NCBI GenBank assembly: GCA_021816565.1
Contig: JAKAXN010000083.1
Span: 1 to 14,026 of the forward strand
Origin: Actinomycetes bacterium
Lineage (GTDB): Bacteria > Actinomycetota > Acidimicrobiia > Acidimicrobiales > Palsa-688
Length of the DNA stretch: 14,026 nucleotides
Direction of reading: 5' to 3'
Shown: positions 6,936 through 13,764 of the stretch, in pieces
Layout of the letters: each line of letters starts with the position of its first letter
Numbering within the stretch: the stretch's first letter is position 1
Made by a program: the position numbers and the translations under genes
The notes under the pieces: generated by a model
Told to the model about the DNA's origin: nothing
Database searches by the model: none
The model's input: only the letters and a program-made list of their open reading frames with translations

Positions 6936-9301
6936 GCGCGCTTGAGGGGGGCGAGGGACAGGGCCAGGTGCTTCTCCCCGACCGAGGGGAAGCGGACCCG
7001 GGCCTCGGCCTTCTCCCCCTGCCCCTGCACGTCGATGACCACGCCCTCGCCCCACTTGGCGTGGACGACGGTCTCGCCGACCCGTAGGCCGAGCTGCTCG
7101 GCGCCCGAGCCGTGCACCGGTCCCCGCCGGGCCGAGCGCATCGCCGATTCCACTATGCGCTCGCGCCCCGAGGCGTCCGACAGGCGCGAGCCGGGCCGGC
7201 GGCCGCCGTCCACCACCCGCATCAGGGCCTCGGGGATCTCCTGCAGGAACCGGCTGGGCGGGTTGTACTGGGTCTGGCCCCACAGGCTGCGGCACCAGGC
7301 GTTGGACAGGTACAGGCGTTCCCGGGCCCGGGTGATCCCCACGTAGGCCAGCCGGCGCTCCTCTTCCATCTCCTCGGGCTCGGCCAGCGACCGCAGGTGG
7401 GGGAACACCCCGTCCTCCATGCCGACGATGAACACCACCGGGTACTCGAGCCCCTTGGCCGTGTGCAGGGTCATGAGCGTCACCTTGGAGGTGTCACCCT
7501 CCACCTCGTCGCTGTCGGCGACCAGGCTGACCTCCTCCAGGAACTGCTCGAGCGACTCCGCCTGGCGGGCCGCGCCGATGAGCTCCTCGACGTTCTCGAT
7601 GCGGCCGGCCGCCTCCAGCGAGTTCTCGGCGATCAGCTCGTCGATGTAGCCGGTGCGGTCGGCGATCTGCTCCAGCAGCCGGGCCGGCCCGGCGTCCTCG
7701 CCGCCCTCGGCGACCTTCTCCCGCAGCCCGCTCAGGATCTCGTCGAGGCGGCGCAGGCCGCTCAGGGCCTTGCCGGTGACACCGGCCGCCTCGGCCTCGG
7801 CCACCGCAGCGGCGAATGACACCCCCCGGCCCCGGGCGTAGCGGTCGATGCGGTCGACGCTGGTGTCGCCGACCCCCCGCTTCGGCACGTTGACGATCCG
7901 CTTGTAGGACACCTCGTCGGTGGGGTTGGCCACGGCCCGCAGGTAGGCCAGCATGTCCTTGACCTCACGGCGGTCGTAGAAGCGGGTGCCGCCCACCACC
8001 TTGTAGGGGATGTCCCGGCGGACCAGCTCCTCCTCCACCGCCCGGCTCTGGGCGTTGGTCCGGTAGAAGACCGCGATGTCCCCCCACTCGTAGGGGGTCC
8101 GGCCACCGGGCCCGGCCACCCGGTGGAGCATGGACACCTCCGAGGCCAGCCAGGACCCCTCGTCGTGCTCGTCCTCGGCGTGGTAGCGGGTGATCAGCTC
8201 GCCGCCCACCTGGTCGGTCCACAGGGCCTTGGGCTTGCGCTGGGCGTTGTTGGCGATCACCGCGTTGGCCGCGTCGAGCACCACCTGGGTGGAGCGGTAG
8301 TTCTGCTCCAGGACCACCACGGTGGCGTCGGGGAAGGCCTCCTCGAACTGGAGGATGTTGCGGATGTCCGCCCCCCGCCAGCCGTAAACGGACTGGTCGC
8401 TGTCGCCCACCACCGACACCTGGTGGTGGCCGCCGGCCAGGAGCAGCACCAGCTCGTTCTGGGCCCGGTTGGTGTCCTGGTACTCGTCGACCAGGATGTG
8501 GCGGAACCGGTTGCGGTAGTGCTCGAGCACGTCCGGGCAGGCCTGCAGCAGGTTGACCGCGACCAGGAGCAGGTCGTCGAAGTCCATGGCGTTGGCCGCC
8601 ACCAGGCGGTGCTGGTACTCCCGGTACACGTCGCCGACCTTGCGCTCCATCAGGGTGCGGGCCCGGCTGGAGTAGGTCTCGAAGTCGACCAGCTCGTTCT
8701 TGGCCGCCGAGATGTAGCCGTGGACGCTGCGGGGCGGGAACTTCTTGGAGTCCAGGCCCAGGTCCCGCACCACGTAGCCGACCAGGCGGACGGCGTCGGC
8801 CTGGTCGTAGATGGTGAAGTTGGACCGGTAGCCGAGCCGGGAGGCGTCGCGGCGCAGGATGCGCACGCAGGCGGAGTGGAAGGTGGACACCCACATCCGG
8901 CTGGCCACCGGCCCCACCAGCGACGCCACCCGGTCGCGCATCTCACCGGCGGCCTTGTTGGTGAAGGTGATGGCCAGGATCTCGAACGGCGAGAGGCCCC
9001 CCTCGGCGATGAGCCAGGCGATGCGGTGGGTGAGCACCCTGGTCTTGCCCGATCCGGCCCCGGCCACCACCAGCAGCGGGCCCTCCGGGTGGGCCACGGC
9101 CGCCGCCTGGGCCGGGTTGAGCCCGGCCAGCAGGTCCGGGCCGGGAACCGCCCGGGCGCGCCGCGCCGGGGCCGCCCCCCGGGAGGGCACGGGGTCGGGC
9201 TGCGGGGGCCGGGGGGCGCCGACCGGGTCCCCCGGGCCGGGCCGGGCCGGGCCGTCGCCGGGGGGATCACCGGCGGCCCAGCTGAACAGGTCCATCGACA
9301 T
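6932..9301 (-). CDS. pcrA: ATP-dependent DNA helicase PcrA/UvrD family (SF1A)
   Basis: 789 residues from the ATG at 9301. It is a 3'-5' SF1A helicase for repair, removal of recombination intermediates and rolling-circle replication. Motifs in order: Q motif LNPAQAAAV (61-69), Walker A GAGSGKT (81-87), Ia TFTNKAAGEMR (112-122), II DEYQD (272-276), III GDSDQSVYGWRGAD (299-312), IV LEQNYRST (331-338), then V (LHTAKGLEYPVVF) and VI (YVGITRARERLYL) in the C-terminal half. The last 55 residues (LGLRVGETVVHAKWGEG...) match the Tudor-like tail that binds RNA polymerase in PcrA/UvrD, supporting a role in transcription-coupled repair. Residues 10-60 are a Pro/Gly-rich extension. The frame is open to a GTG at 9430, but the extra 43 residues are low-complexity Pro/Arg, so I prefer 9301 (ATG at 9295 is equally possible). 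No strong ribosome site is visible. Confidence 0.95.
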   Translation of the reverse strand: MSMDLFSWAAGDPPGDGPARPGPGDPVGAPRPPQPDPVPSRGAAPARRARAVPGPDLLAGLNPAQAAAVAHPEGPLLVVAGAGSGKTRVLTHRIAWLIAEGGLSPFEILAITFTNKAAGEMRDRVASLVGPVASRMWVSTFHSACVRILRRDASRLGYRSNFTIYDQADAVRLVGYVVRDLGLDSKKFPPRSVHGYISAAKNELVDFETYSSRARTLMERKVGDVYREYQHRLVAANAMDFDDLLLVAVNLLQACPDVLEHYRNRFRHILVDEYQDTNRAQNELVLLLAGGHHQVSVVGDSDQSVYGWRGADIRNILQFEEAFPDATVVVLEQNYRSTQVVLDAANAVIANNAQRKPKALWTDQVGGELITRYHAEDEHDEGSWLASEVSMLHRVAGPGGRTPYEWGDIAVFYRTNAQSRAVEEELVRRDIPYKVVGGTRFYDRREVKDMLAYLRAVANPTDEVSYKRIVNVPKRGVGDTSVDRIDRYARGRGVSFAAAVAEAEAAGVTGKALSGLRRLDEILSGLREKVAEGGEDAGPARLLEQIADRTGYIDELIAENSLEAAGRIENVEELIGAARQAESLEQFLEEVSLVADSDEVEGDTSKVTLMTLHTAKGLEYPVVFIVGMEDGVFPHLRSLAEPEEMEEERRLAYVGITRARERLYLSNAWCRSLWGQTQYNPPSRFLQEIPEALMRVVDGGRRPGSRLSDASGRERIVESAMRSARRGPVHGSGAEQLGLRVGETVVHAKWGEGVVIDVQGQGEKAEARVRFPSVGEKHLALSLAPLKRA

Positions 9302-9359
9302 CGCCCGACCCACGGTACCCGCTGGGTGCGACGGCGGAGGCGCCGGCCGGCGGTGGGGG

Positions 9360-9386
9360 CCGGCCGTATGGGGGCTGGACGGCCGG
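9360..9386. repeat. 8-bp inverted repeat in the pcrA/SDR divergent spacer
   Basis: CCGGCCGT (9360-9367) and ACGGCCGG (9379-9386) are perfect inverted repeats around an 11-base centre. They lie in the 182-base spacer between the divergent pcrA and short-chain dehydrogenase genes. The layout fits a dimeric repressor site, but the sequence is pure GC-rich background and may be chance. Nothing else is recognisable in this spacer apart from the dehydrogenase ribosome site at its end. Confidence 0.25.
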
Positions 9387-9483
9387 TCCGGGCGGGAGGG
9401 CCGCGGATGGGGCAGAGTGTCGGGGCACACGCCAGGGGTCGGCGGGACAGCCGGAGGCCCCCGAGGGGAGGAGGCAGCTTCAC

Positions 9484-10401
9484 ATGGTCGGTATCTGCGA
9501 GGACCGGGTGGTCGTCATAACGGGAGCCGGACGGGGCATCGGGCGCGAGCACGCCCTCGAATTCGCCCGTCAGGGCGCCAAGGTGGTGGTCAACGACCTG
9601 GGCGGGGAGATGGACGGCACCGGCAGCTCCACCGGACCGGCCGGCGAGGTCGTCGAGGCGATCCGGGCCATGGGCGGCCAGGCCATCGCCAACGCCGACG
9701 ACGTGTCCGACCCCGACGGGGCGGCCCGCCTGGTCGCCGCCGCGGTCGACACCTTCGGGGGCCTCGACGTCCTGGTCAACAACGCCGGGATCCTCCGGGA
9801 CCGGATGCTCGTGAACATGTCGGTCGAGGAGTGGGACGCGGTGATCCGGGTGCACCTGCGGGGCACCTTCGCCCCGAGCTCGGCCGCGCTGCACTACTGG
9901 CGGGAGCGCTCCAAGGCCGGGGAGACCAACGACGCCCGCATCATCAACACGACCTCCCCGTCGGGGATCTACGGCAACGTGGGCCAGACGAACTACGGGG
10001 CGGCCAAGGCCGGCATCGCCGCCTTCACGGTGATCGCGGCCATGGAGGTGGCCCGCTACGGGGTGACGGTCAACGCCATCGCCCCGGCCGCGCTGACCCG
10101 CATGACCGAGAACCTGGGCATGGGCCAGCGGGCTGCGGAGGTCCCGGAGGGCGCCTTCAACCCCCTCGCCCCCGACAACATCAGCCCCATCGTGGTGTGG
10201 TTGGGCAGCGCCGAGTCGGCGCCGGTCACCGGGCGGGTGTTCAACGTCCAGGGCGGCCACCTGAGCGTGGCCGAGGGCTGGGTCGAGGGCCCCACCGCCG
10301 ACAAGGACGGACGCTGGGACCCGGCCGAGCTGGGCGAGATCGTCACCGACCTGGTGTCGCGGGCCGCCCCCAACGCCGACATGTCGGGCCGGCGGCGGTA
10401 G
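9484..10401 (+). CDS. Short-chain dehydrogenase/reductase, MFE-2/HSD17B4-like (3R)-hydroxyacyl-CoA dehydrogenase type
   Basis: 305 residues, a classical SDR. Seen: the nucleotide-binding TGAGRGIG (13-20), an acidic residue after strand 2 (VVVNDLGG, D38) suggesting NAD(H), NNAG (99-102), catalytic S158 in TTSPSG, and Y171/K175 in NYGAAK. The usual catalytic-helix Asn position reads VHLRGTF (His) instead of VNLxG; the same VHLRG wording and the SGIYGNxGQxNY stretch are typical of the peroxisomal multifunctional enzyme type 2 dehydrogenase domain. This points to (3R)-hydroxyacyl-CoA or steroid side-chain/fatty-acid oxidation rather than FabG. About 45 residues follow the SDR core (GGHLSVAEGWVEG onward), also seen in that subfamily. 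GGGAGGAGG at 9466-9474 is a strong ribosome site nine bases before the ATG. It transcribes away from pcrA and ends 42 bases before the kinase fusion, with no clear functional link to it. Confidence 0.88.
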   Translation: MVGICEDRVVVITGAGRGIGREHALEFARQGAKVVVNDLGGEMDGTGSSTGPAGEVVEAIRAMGGQAIANADDVSDPDGAARLVAAAVDTFGGLDVLVNNAGILRDRMLVNMSVEEWDAVIRVHLRGTFAPSSAALHYWRERSKAGETNDARIINTTSPSGIYGNVGQTNYGAAKAGIAAFTVIAAMEVARYGVTVNAIAPAALTRMTENLGMGQRAAEVPEGAFNPLAPDNISPIVVWLGSAESAPVTGRVFNVQGGHLSVAEGWVEGPTADKDGRWDPAELGEIVTDLVSRAAPNADMSGRRR

Positions 10402-10431
10402 GGCGCCGCCCGCTCACCGGCCGGGGGAAGG

Positions 10432-10437
10432 GATAAT
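10432..10437 (+). promoter_or_regulatory. Candidate -10 box (GATAAT) for leaderless transcription of the ABC-kinase gene
   Basis: GATAAT matches the TATAAT consensus in five of six bases and ends six bases before the ATG at 10444. A start of transcription at the usual distance would fall on the A of the start codon, giving a leaderless mRNA, a common arrangement in actinobacteria. No good -35 (10409-10414 reads CCCGCT) is visible. The alternative is that GGAAGGGA (10426-10433) serves as a distant ribosome site in a read-through transcript from the dehydrogenase gene. Confidence 0.45.
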
Positions 10438-10443
10438 GCGCCC

Positions 10444-12897
10444 ATGGTCCTAGCCGCCGCCGAGGGACGCCTCGACCGCCCCGGCAGCCCGCCGCCGGTG
10501 CTGAGGGCCCGCGGCCTCAGCGTCCAGTACGGCCCCATCCGGGCCCTGGACCGGGTGGACCTGGAGGTCTTCCCCGGCGAGGTGGTGGCCCTCGCCGGGG
10601 AGAACGGGGCGGGCAAGTCGACCCTGGTCCGCTGCCTGGCCGGCGACATCCGCCCCGACACCGGGACCGTCACCGTGGGCGGCGAGCGCGTCGACTCCGA
10701 CGCCGCCGCGGTCCGCCGCCACGGGGTGGCCGTCGTCTGGCAGGACCTGGCCCTCTGCGACAACCTCGACATCGCAGCCAACCTGCTGCTCGGCGGGGAG
10801 TCGCGCCGGTCGCTGTTCGCCAGCAGCCGGTTCTACCGCCAGGCCGAGCGGCTCCTCGACGAGCTGGACATCCGCCTGCCGCCGCTCGGCACCGCGGTGG
10901 GTCACCTCTCGGGCGGCCAGCGCCAGCTGGTGGCCGTGGCCCGGGCCATGAGGGACCGACCGGAGCTGCTCATCCTGGACGAGCCCACCGCCGCCCTCGG
11001 CGTCAACGAGTCCGCCCAGGTCGAGGAGCTGGCCGCCAAGCTGCCGGTGCAGGGCACGACGGTCCTGCTCGTCTCGCACGACATCGAGCAGATGTTCCGC
11101 CTGGCCGACCGGATCCTGATCATGCGCCGGGGCCGGGTCGTGGGCCAGGTCCGCCCGGAGGAGTCCCACCCCGACGAGGTGGCCGGCCTCCTGTCGGGCC
11201 AGCCCGCCGACGGCTCGGCCCGCAGCCAGCTCAGCCGGCTCAACTCCCTGGCCGGCCAGCTCGCGTCGGCGGATCCCTCGTCCAGCCTGTCGCTGATCCT
11301 CTCCGCCCTGCGGGCCGCCCTCGGCACCGGAGCCGTCTGCGTGCACGAGTGCAGCGGGCCGGTGCTGCAGCTGGCCGGCTCGGCCGGCCTGACCCGGGCC
11401 CTGGCCCAGGCGTGGGAGACCCTGCCCGTCGGCGCCGGCGGCGGCCAGATCGGTCGGACCCTGAGCGGCGGGCGGGAGATGGTCGTCGAGGACGTCACCG
11501 CCTCGCCGGGCTGGGCCCGCTTCGCCCGCGAGGCCCGCGTCAGCGGCGTGCGCAGCGCCTGGACCGTCCCCCTGACCGGCTCGGGGACCACCGGGGTCCT
11601 CACGGTCCTGTCCGACCAGCCGGGCTGCCCCACCAGGGACCAGATGGCGCTGGCCAACGTGTACTCCGGGTACGTGGCCGGGGCCCTCGAGAGGGACCGC
11701 CTGCTGGGCGAGCTGACGGTGCGCAACCGCGATCTGGAGACGGTCCGAGAGGTGCTCGAGACGCTGGCCGGGCCGGTACCCATCGACGAGGGCCTGGAGA
11801 TCGCCCTCGACGCCCTGCGCCGGGGACTGGCCGCCGACGAGGTGGCCCTCCTCACCGCGCCCCCCGGGGACGACGGGGACGGCCCGGACGGCGGCCCGGA
11901 TCTGCGGGTGCTGGCCTGGGCCGGCGGGGGCCAGCCGTCGCCGGACCTGGCCGAGACGGCCGGTGCGGCGCTGCGTCGCGGCGACGGGGCGTTGCGGCCC
12001 CGGGTGGACCCGGACCGACCGGGCTGGCGGGCCGCGCTCGAGTTCCCGGCGCCGGGCGGCCCGGCCGCCCTGGTGGTCATGTGGGCCACCCCGTCGGTCA
12101 ACCCGTCGTACCGGTCCCTGATAGAGGACGCGGCCAACTCGCTGCGCCTGGCCCTCGAGCGCGAGTCCTCCGAGCGGGCCCAGCGCGAGGCCATGGCGCT
12201 GCGCAGCTCGCAGGATCTGCAGCGGCAGTTCCTGTCGTTCCTCTCGCACGAGCTGCGCACCCCCCTGACGGCCATCAGGGGCTACGCGTCGAGCCTCATG
12301 CAGCCGGACGTGAGCTGGGACGGCGGGTCCCAGCAGCGGTTCCTCACGCGCATCGCCGACGAGTCGGCCCGCCTGGGACGGCTGGTCGACGACCTGCTCG
12401 ACTTCTCGGCCATAGACACCGGGATCCTGCGCCTGCACCCCGACTGGTGCGACCTGGCCCTGGTGCTCGAGGCGGCCCGGGCCTGCCTGCCCGCCCCGGC
12501 CGCGGCGCGCGTCGAGCTGCGCACCCCTACGGATCTGCCCATCGTGTGGGCCGATCACGACCGCCTCGAGCAGCTGCTGGTCAACCTGCTGGACAACGCG
12601 GTGCGCCACAACCCCCCGGGCACGGCGGTGGTGGCGGAGGTCGAGCTCGCCGAGGCGGGCTTCGTCCGCATCTCGGTCACCGACGACGGCGTGGGCCTGC
12701 CCCCCGATATGATCGGCAGCCCGTTCGGCCGCCGGGCGGAGAGGCGCAGCCGGACCGGCGGGGCCGGCCTCGGGCTGTCCATCGCCCAGGGGATAGTCAG
12801 CGCCCACGGCGGGCGCTTCGAGATCGAGAGGCCACCTACCGGCACCCGCTGTGCCATCACCCTCCCGGTGGCCCGGGACGCCCCGGCGGACGGATGA
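10444..12897 (+). CDS. ABC transporter ATPase - GAF - GAF - histidine kinase fusion
   Basis: 817 residues with an unusual architecture and no membrane segment. Residues about 19-252 form one complete CUT2/RbsA-XylG-like ABC ATPase: Walker A GENGAGKST (52-60), Q-loop Q100, signature LSGGQ (155-159), Walker B LLILDEP (175-181), H-loop H212. Two GAF-like segments follow (about 264-419 and 432-575, assigned by pattern and position, less certain). A helical linker (about 570-597) leads to the kinase: H-box SFLSHELRTPL (phospho-H602), N-box NLLDNAVRH (N714-H722), G1 DDGVGLP (747-753), G2 TGGAGLGLSI (771-780). All catalytic motifs of both ATPases look intact. The stop overlaps the response-regulator start, so that regulator is the expected phosphate acceptor. 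The inferred role is that the ATPase domain docks on a sugar permease and passes transport state to the kinase. A frameshift or assembly join is unlikely because the frame is continuous and the linker domains are intact. Confidence 0.92.
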   Translation: MVLAAAEGRLDRPGSPPPVLRARGLSVQYGPIRALDRVDLEVFPGEVVALAGENGAGKSTLVRCLAGDIRPDTGTVTVGGERVDSDAAAVRRHGVAVVWQDLALCDNLDIAANLLLGGESRRSLFASSRFYRQAERLLDELDIRLPPLGTAVGHLSGGQRQLVAVARAMRDRPELLILDEPTAALGVNESAQVEELAAKLPVQGTTVLLVSHDIEQMFRLADRILIMRRGRVVGQVRPEESHPDEVAGLLSGQPADGSARSQLSRLNSLAGQLASADPSSSLSLILSALRAALGTGAVCVHECSGPVLQLAGSAGLTRALAQAWETLPVGAGGGQIGRTLSGGREMVVEDVTASPGWARFAREARVSGVRSAWTVPLTGSGTTGVLTVLSDQPGCPTRDQMALANVYSGYVAGALERDRLLGELTVRNRDLETVREVLETLAGPVPIDEGLEIALDALRRGLAADEVALLTAPPGDDGDGPDGGPDLRVLAWAGGGQPSPDLAETAGAALRRGDGALRPRVDPDRPGWRAALEFPAPGGPAALVVMWATPSVNPSYRSLIEDAANSLRLALERESSERAQREAMALRSSQDLQRQFLSFLSHELRTPLTAIRGYASSLMQPDVSWDGGSQQRFLTRIADESARLGRLVDDLLDFSAIDTGILRLHPDWCDLALVLEAARACLPAPAAARVELRTPTDLPIVWADHDRLEQLLVNLLDNAVRHNPPGTAVVAEVELAEAGFVRISVTDDGVGLPPDMIGSPFGRRAERRSRTGGAGLGLSIAQGIVSAHGGRFEIERPPTGTRCAITLPVARDAPADG

Positions 12898-13604
12898 GCT
12901 CGGCTCCCGAAGCGTCGCTGACGAGCGTGCTGGTGGTCGAGGACGACCCCAACATCGTGGACCTCATCCGCTCCAACCTGGTGGTGCGCGGTTTCGACGC
13001 CATCGTTTCCACCGAGGGCAGCCGGGCCCTGCAGCTCCTCGAGACGGAGCAGCCCGACATCGTGCTGCTGGACCTGATGCTGCCCGACATCGACGGGATC
13101 GAGCTGTGCCGGCTGATCCGGGAGCGGTCCACGGTGGGGGTGATCGTCGTCTCCGCCCGCGGCGGCGAACGGGACAAGGTCGCGGTGCTGAACGTCGGCG
13201 CCGACGACTACATGACCAAGCCGTTCAGCATCGAGGAGCTGATGGCCCGCATATCGGCGACCCTGCGACGCACCCGGGGCATGGACCCGCCGGCGGCGCC
13301 GAACGCCTCCCTGGCGGTCGGCGAGCTGTCCATCGACCTGGCCGCCCAGCAGGTCACCCGCCACGGGCAGGCCATCCACCTGACGCCCACGGAGTTCGCG
13401 CTGCTCCGGGAACTGGCCACCAACCGGGGCAAGGTGCTCAGCCACGCCCACCTGCTGCGGCGGGTGTGGGGACCGGGCTACGAGACCGAGACCGAGTACC
13501 TGCGGGTCTACGTCCGGCGCCTGCGGGCCAAACTGGAGAAGGAGGGCGAGGCCGCCCTCATCGTGACCCAGGCCCGGGTGGGCTACCGGCTGGCTTCGGA
13601 TTGA
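12894..13604 (+). CDS. OmpR/KdpE-type response regulator, partner of the ABC-kinase fusion
   Basis: 236 residues, full length for the family. The receiver domain (about 11-125) has the acidic pair D17/D18 (VVEDDPN), phospho-acceptor D60 (IVLLDLMLPDIDG), S87 (VVSARGG) and K109 (MTKPF). The winged-helix Trans_reg_C domain (about 138-234) has LTPTEFALLREL (163-174), the VLSHAHLLRRVWGPGYETETEYLRVY recognition region (split over 181-206) and the terminal GYRL hairpin. The recognition helix wording resembles KdpE more than PhoB, but potassium genes are absent, so no gene name is given. ATG at 12894 overlaps the kinase stop as ATGA, implying translational coupling and cognate pairing. A likely target is the GTTAAC repeat site just downstream, ahead of the lipoprotein gene. 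Confidence 0.95.
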   Translation: MSSAPEASLTSVLVVEDDPNIVDLIRSNLVVRGFDAIVSTEGSRALQLLETEQPDIVLLDLMLPDIDGIELCRLIRERSTVGVIVVSARGGERDKVAVLNVGADDYMTKPFSIEELMARISATLRRTRGMDPPAAPNASLAVGELSIDLAAQQVTRHGQAIHLTPTEFALLRELATNRGKVLSHAHLLRRVWGPGYETETEYLRVYVRRLRAKLEKEGEAALIVTQARVGYRLASD

Positions 13605-13658
13605 GCGGCGGACCGACCTCGACGCCCTTTCACGAAATATTTATGCTGGTGTCCGGAA

Positions 13659-13677
13659 TGTTAACGCCTCGTTAACA
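13659..13677 (+). promoter_or_regulatory. GTTAAC repeat operator (probable response-regulator site)
   Basis: TGTTAAC-GCCTC-GTTAACA: GTTAAC occurs at 13660-13665 and 13671-13676, start to start 11 bases, and the whole is a perfect 7-5-7 inverted repeat. Because GTTAAC is itself palindromic, it also reads as two direct 11-bp units, the phasing used by PhoB/OmpR-family regulators, and it resembles the GTTCACC units of actinobacterial PHO boxes. A degenerate third unit, GTGTCC, sits 11 bases upstream (13649). It stands out as an AT-richer patch in GC-rich DNA, directly after an OmpR-type regulator gene. Binding is inferred, not shown. Confidence 0.55.
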
Positions 13678-13687
13678 ACCGGCTTCT

Positions 13688-13693
13688 TAGCCT
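13688..13693 (+). promoter_or_regulatory. Candidate -10 box for the substrate-binding lipoprotein gene
   Basis: TAGCCT fits the loose actinobacterial TAnnnT -10 pattern and begins 11 bases after the second GTTAAC. This is the place where an activator bound over the -35 region would stand in class II PhoB-type promoters. It would give a leader of about 65 bases before the GTG. A rival -10, TATGCT at 13642-13647, lies upstream of the repeats, in which case the repeats would sit over the transcript start and suit repression. Confidence 0.3.
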
Positions 13694-13764
13694 CCACAGG
13701 AGCAACTAGCGGCTGCGGTGGGAGCAGTCCGACCCGGCCATCGACCAAGGGGGAACACCAACCC

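Noticed and set aside
9302..9430. 43-residue N-terminal extension of PcrA from a GTG at 9430
   Set aside because: The extension is Pro/Arg/His-rich and unlike PcrA N termini; MSMDLFSW from 9301 looks like a genuine start. Not fully excluded.
9598..9900. His in place of the usual helix Asn in the dehydrogenase (VHLRGTF)
   Set aside because: Considered as a broken active site, but this wording is normal for the MFE-2/HSD17B4-like subfamily, so it is a subfamily mark rather than an anomaly.
10436..10453. Five-codon upstream ORF (MRPWS) overlapping the ABC-kinase start, with GGAAGGGA before it
   Set aside because: Too short to judge. The same bases are better explained as a GATAAT -10 box, and there is no attenuator structure around it.
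10450..12807. 785-codon open frame on the minus strand opposite the ABC-kinase gene
   Set aside because: It is antisense to a gene with complete ABC and kinase motifs. Its translation is Gly/Arg/Gln/His-rich low complexity with no domain, as expected from GC-rich codon bias.
12894..13604. Kdp potassium-sensing system (regulator resembles KdpE)
   Set aside because: The kinase lacks the KdpD N-terminal and Usp domains and four membrane helices, and no kdpABC genes are present; only the regulator's recognition region is KdpE-like.
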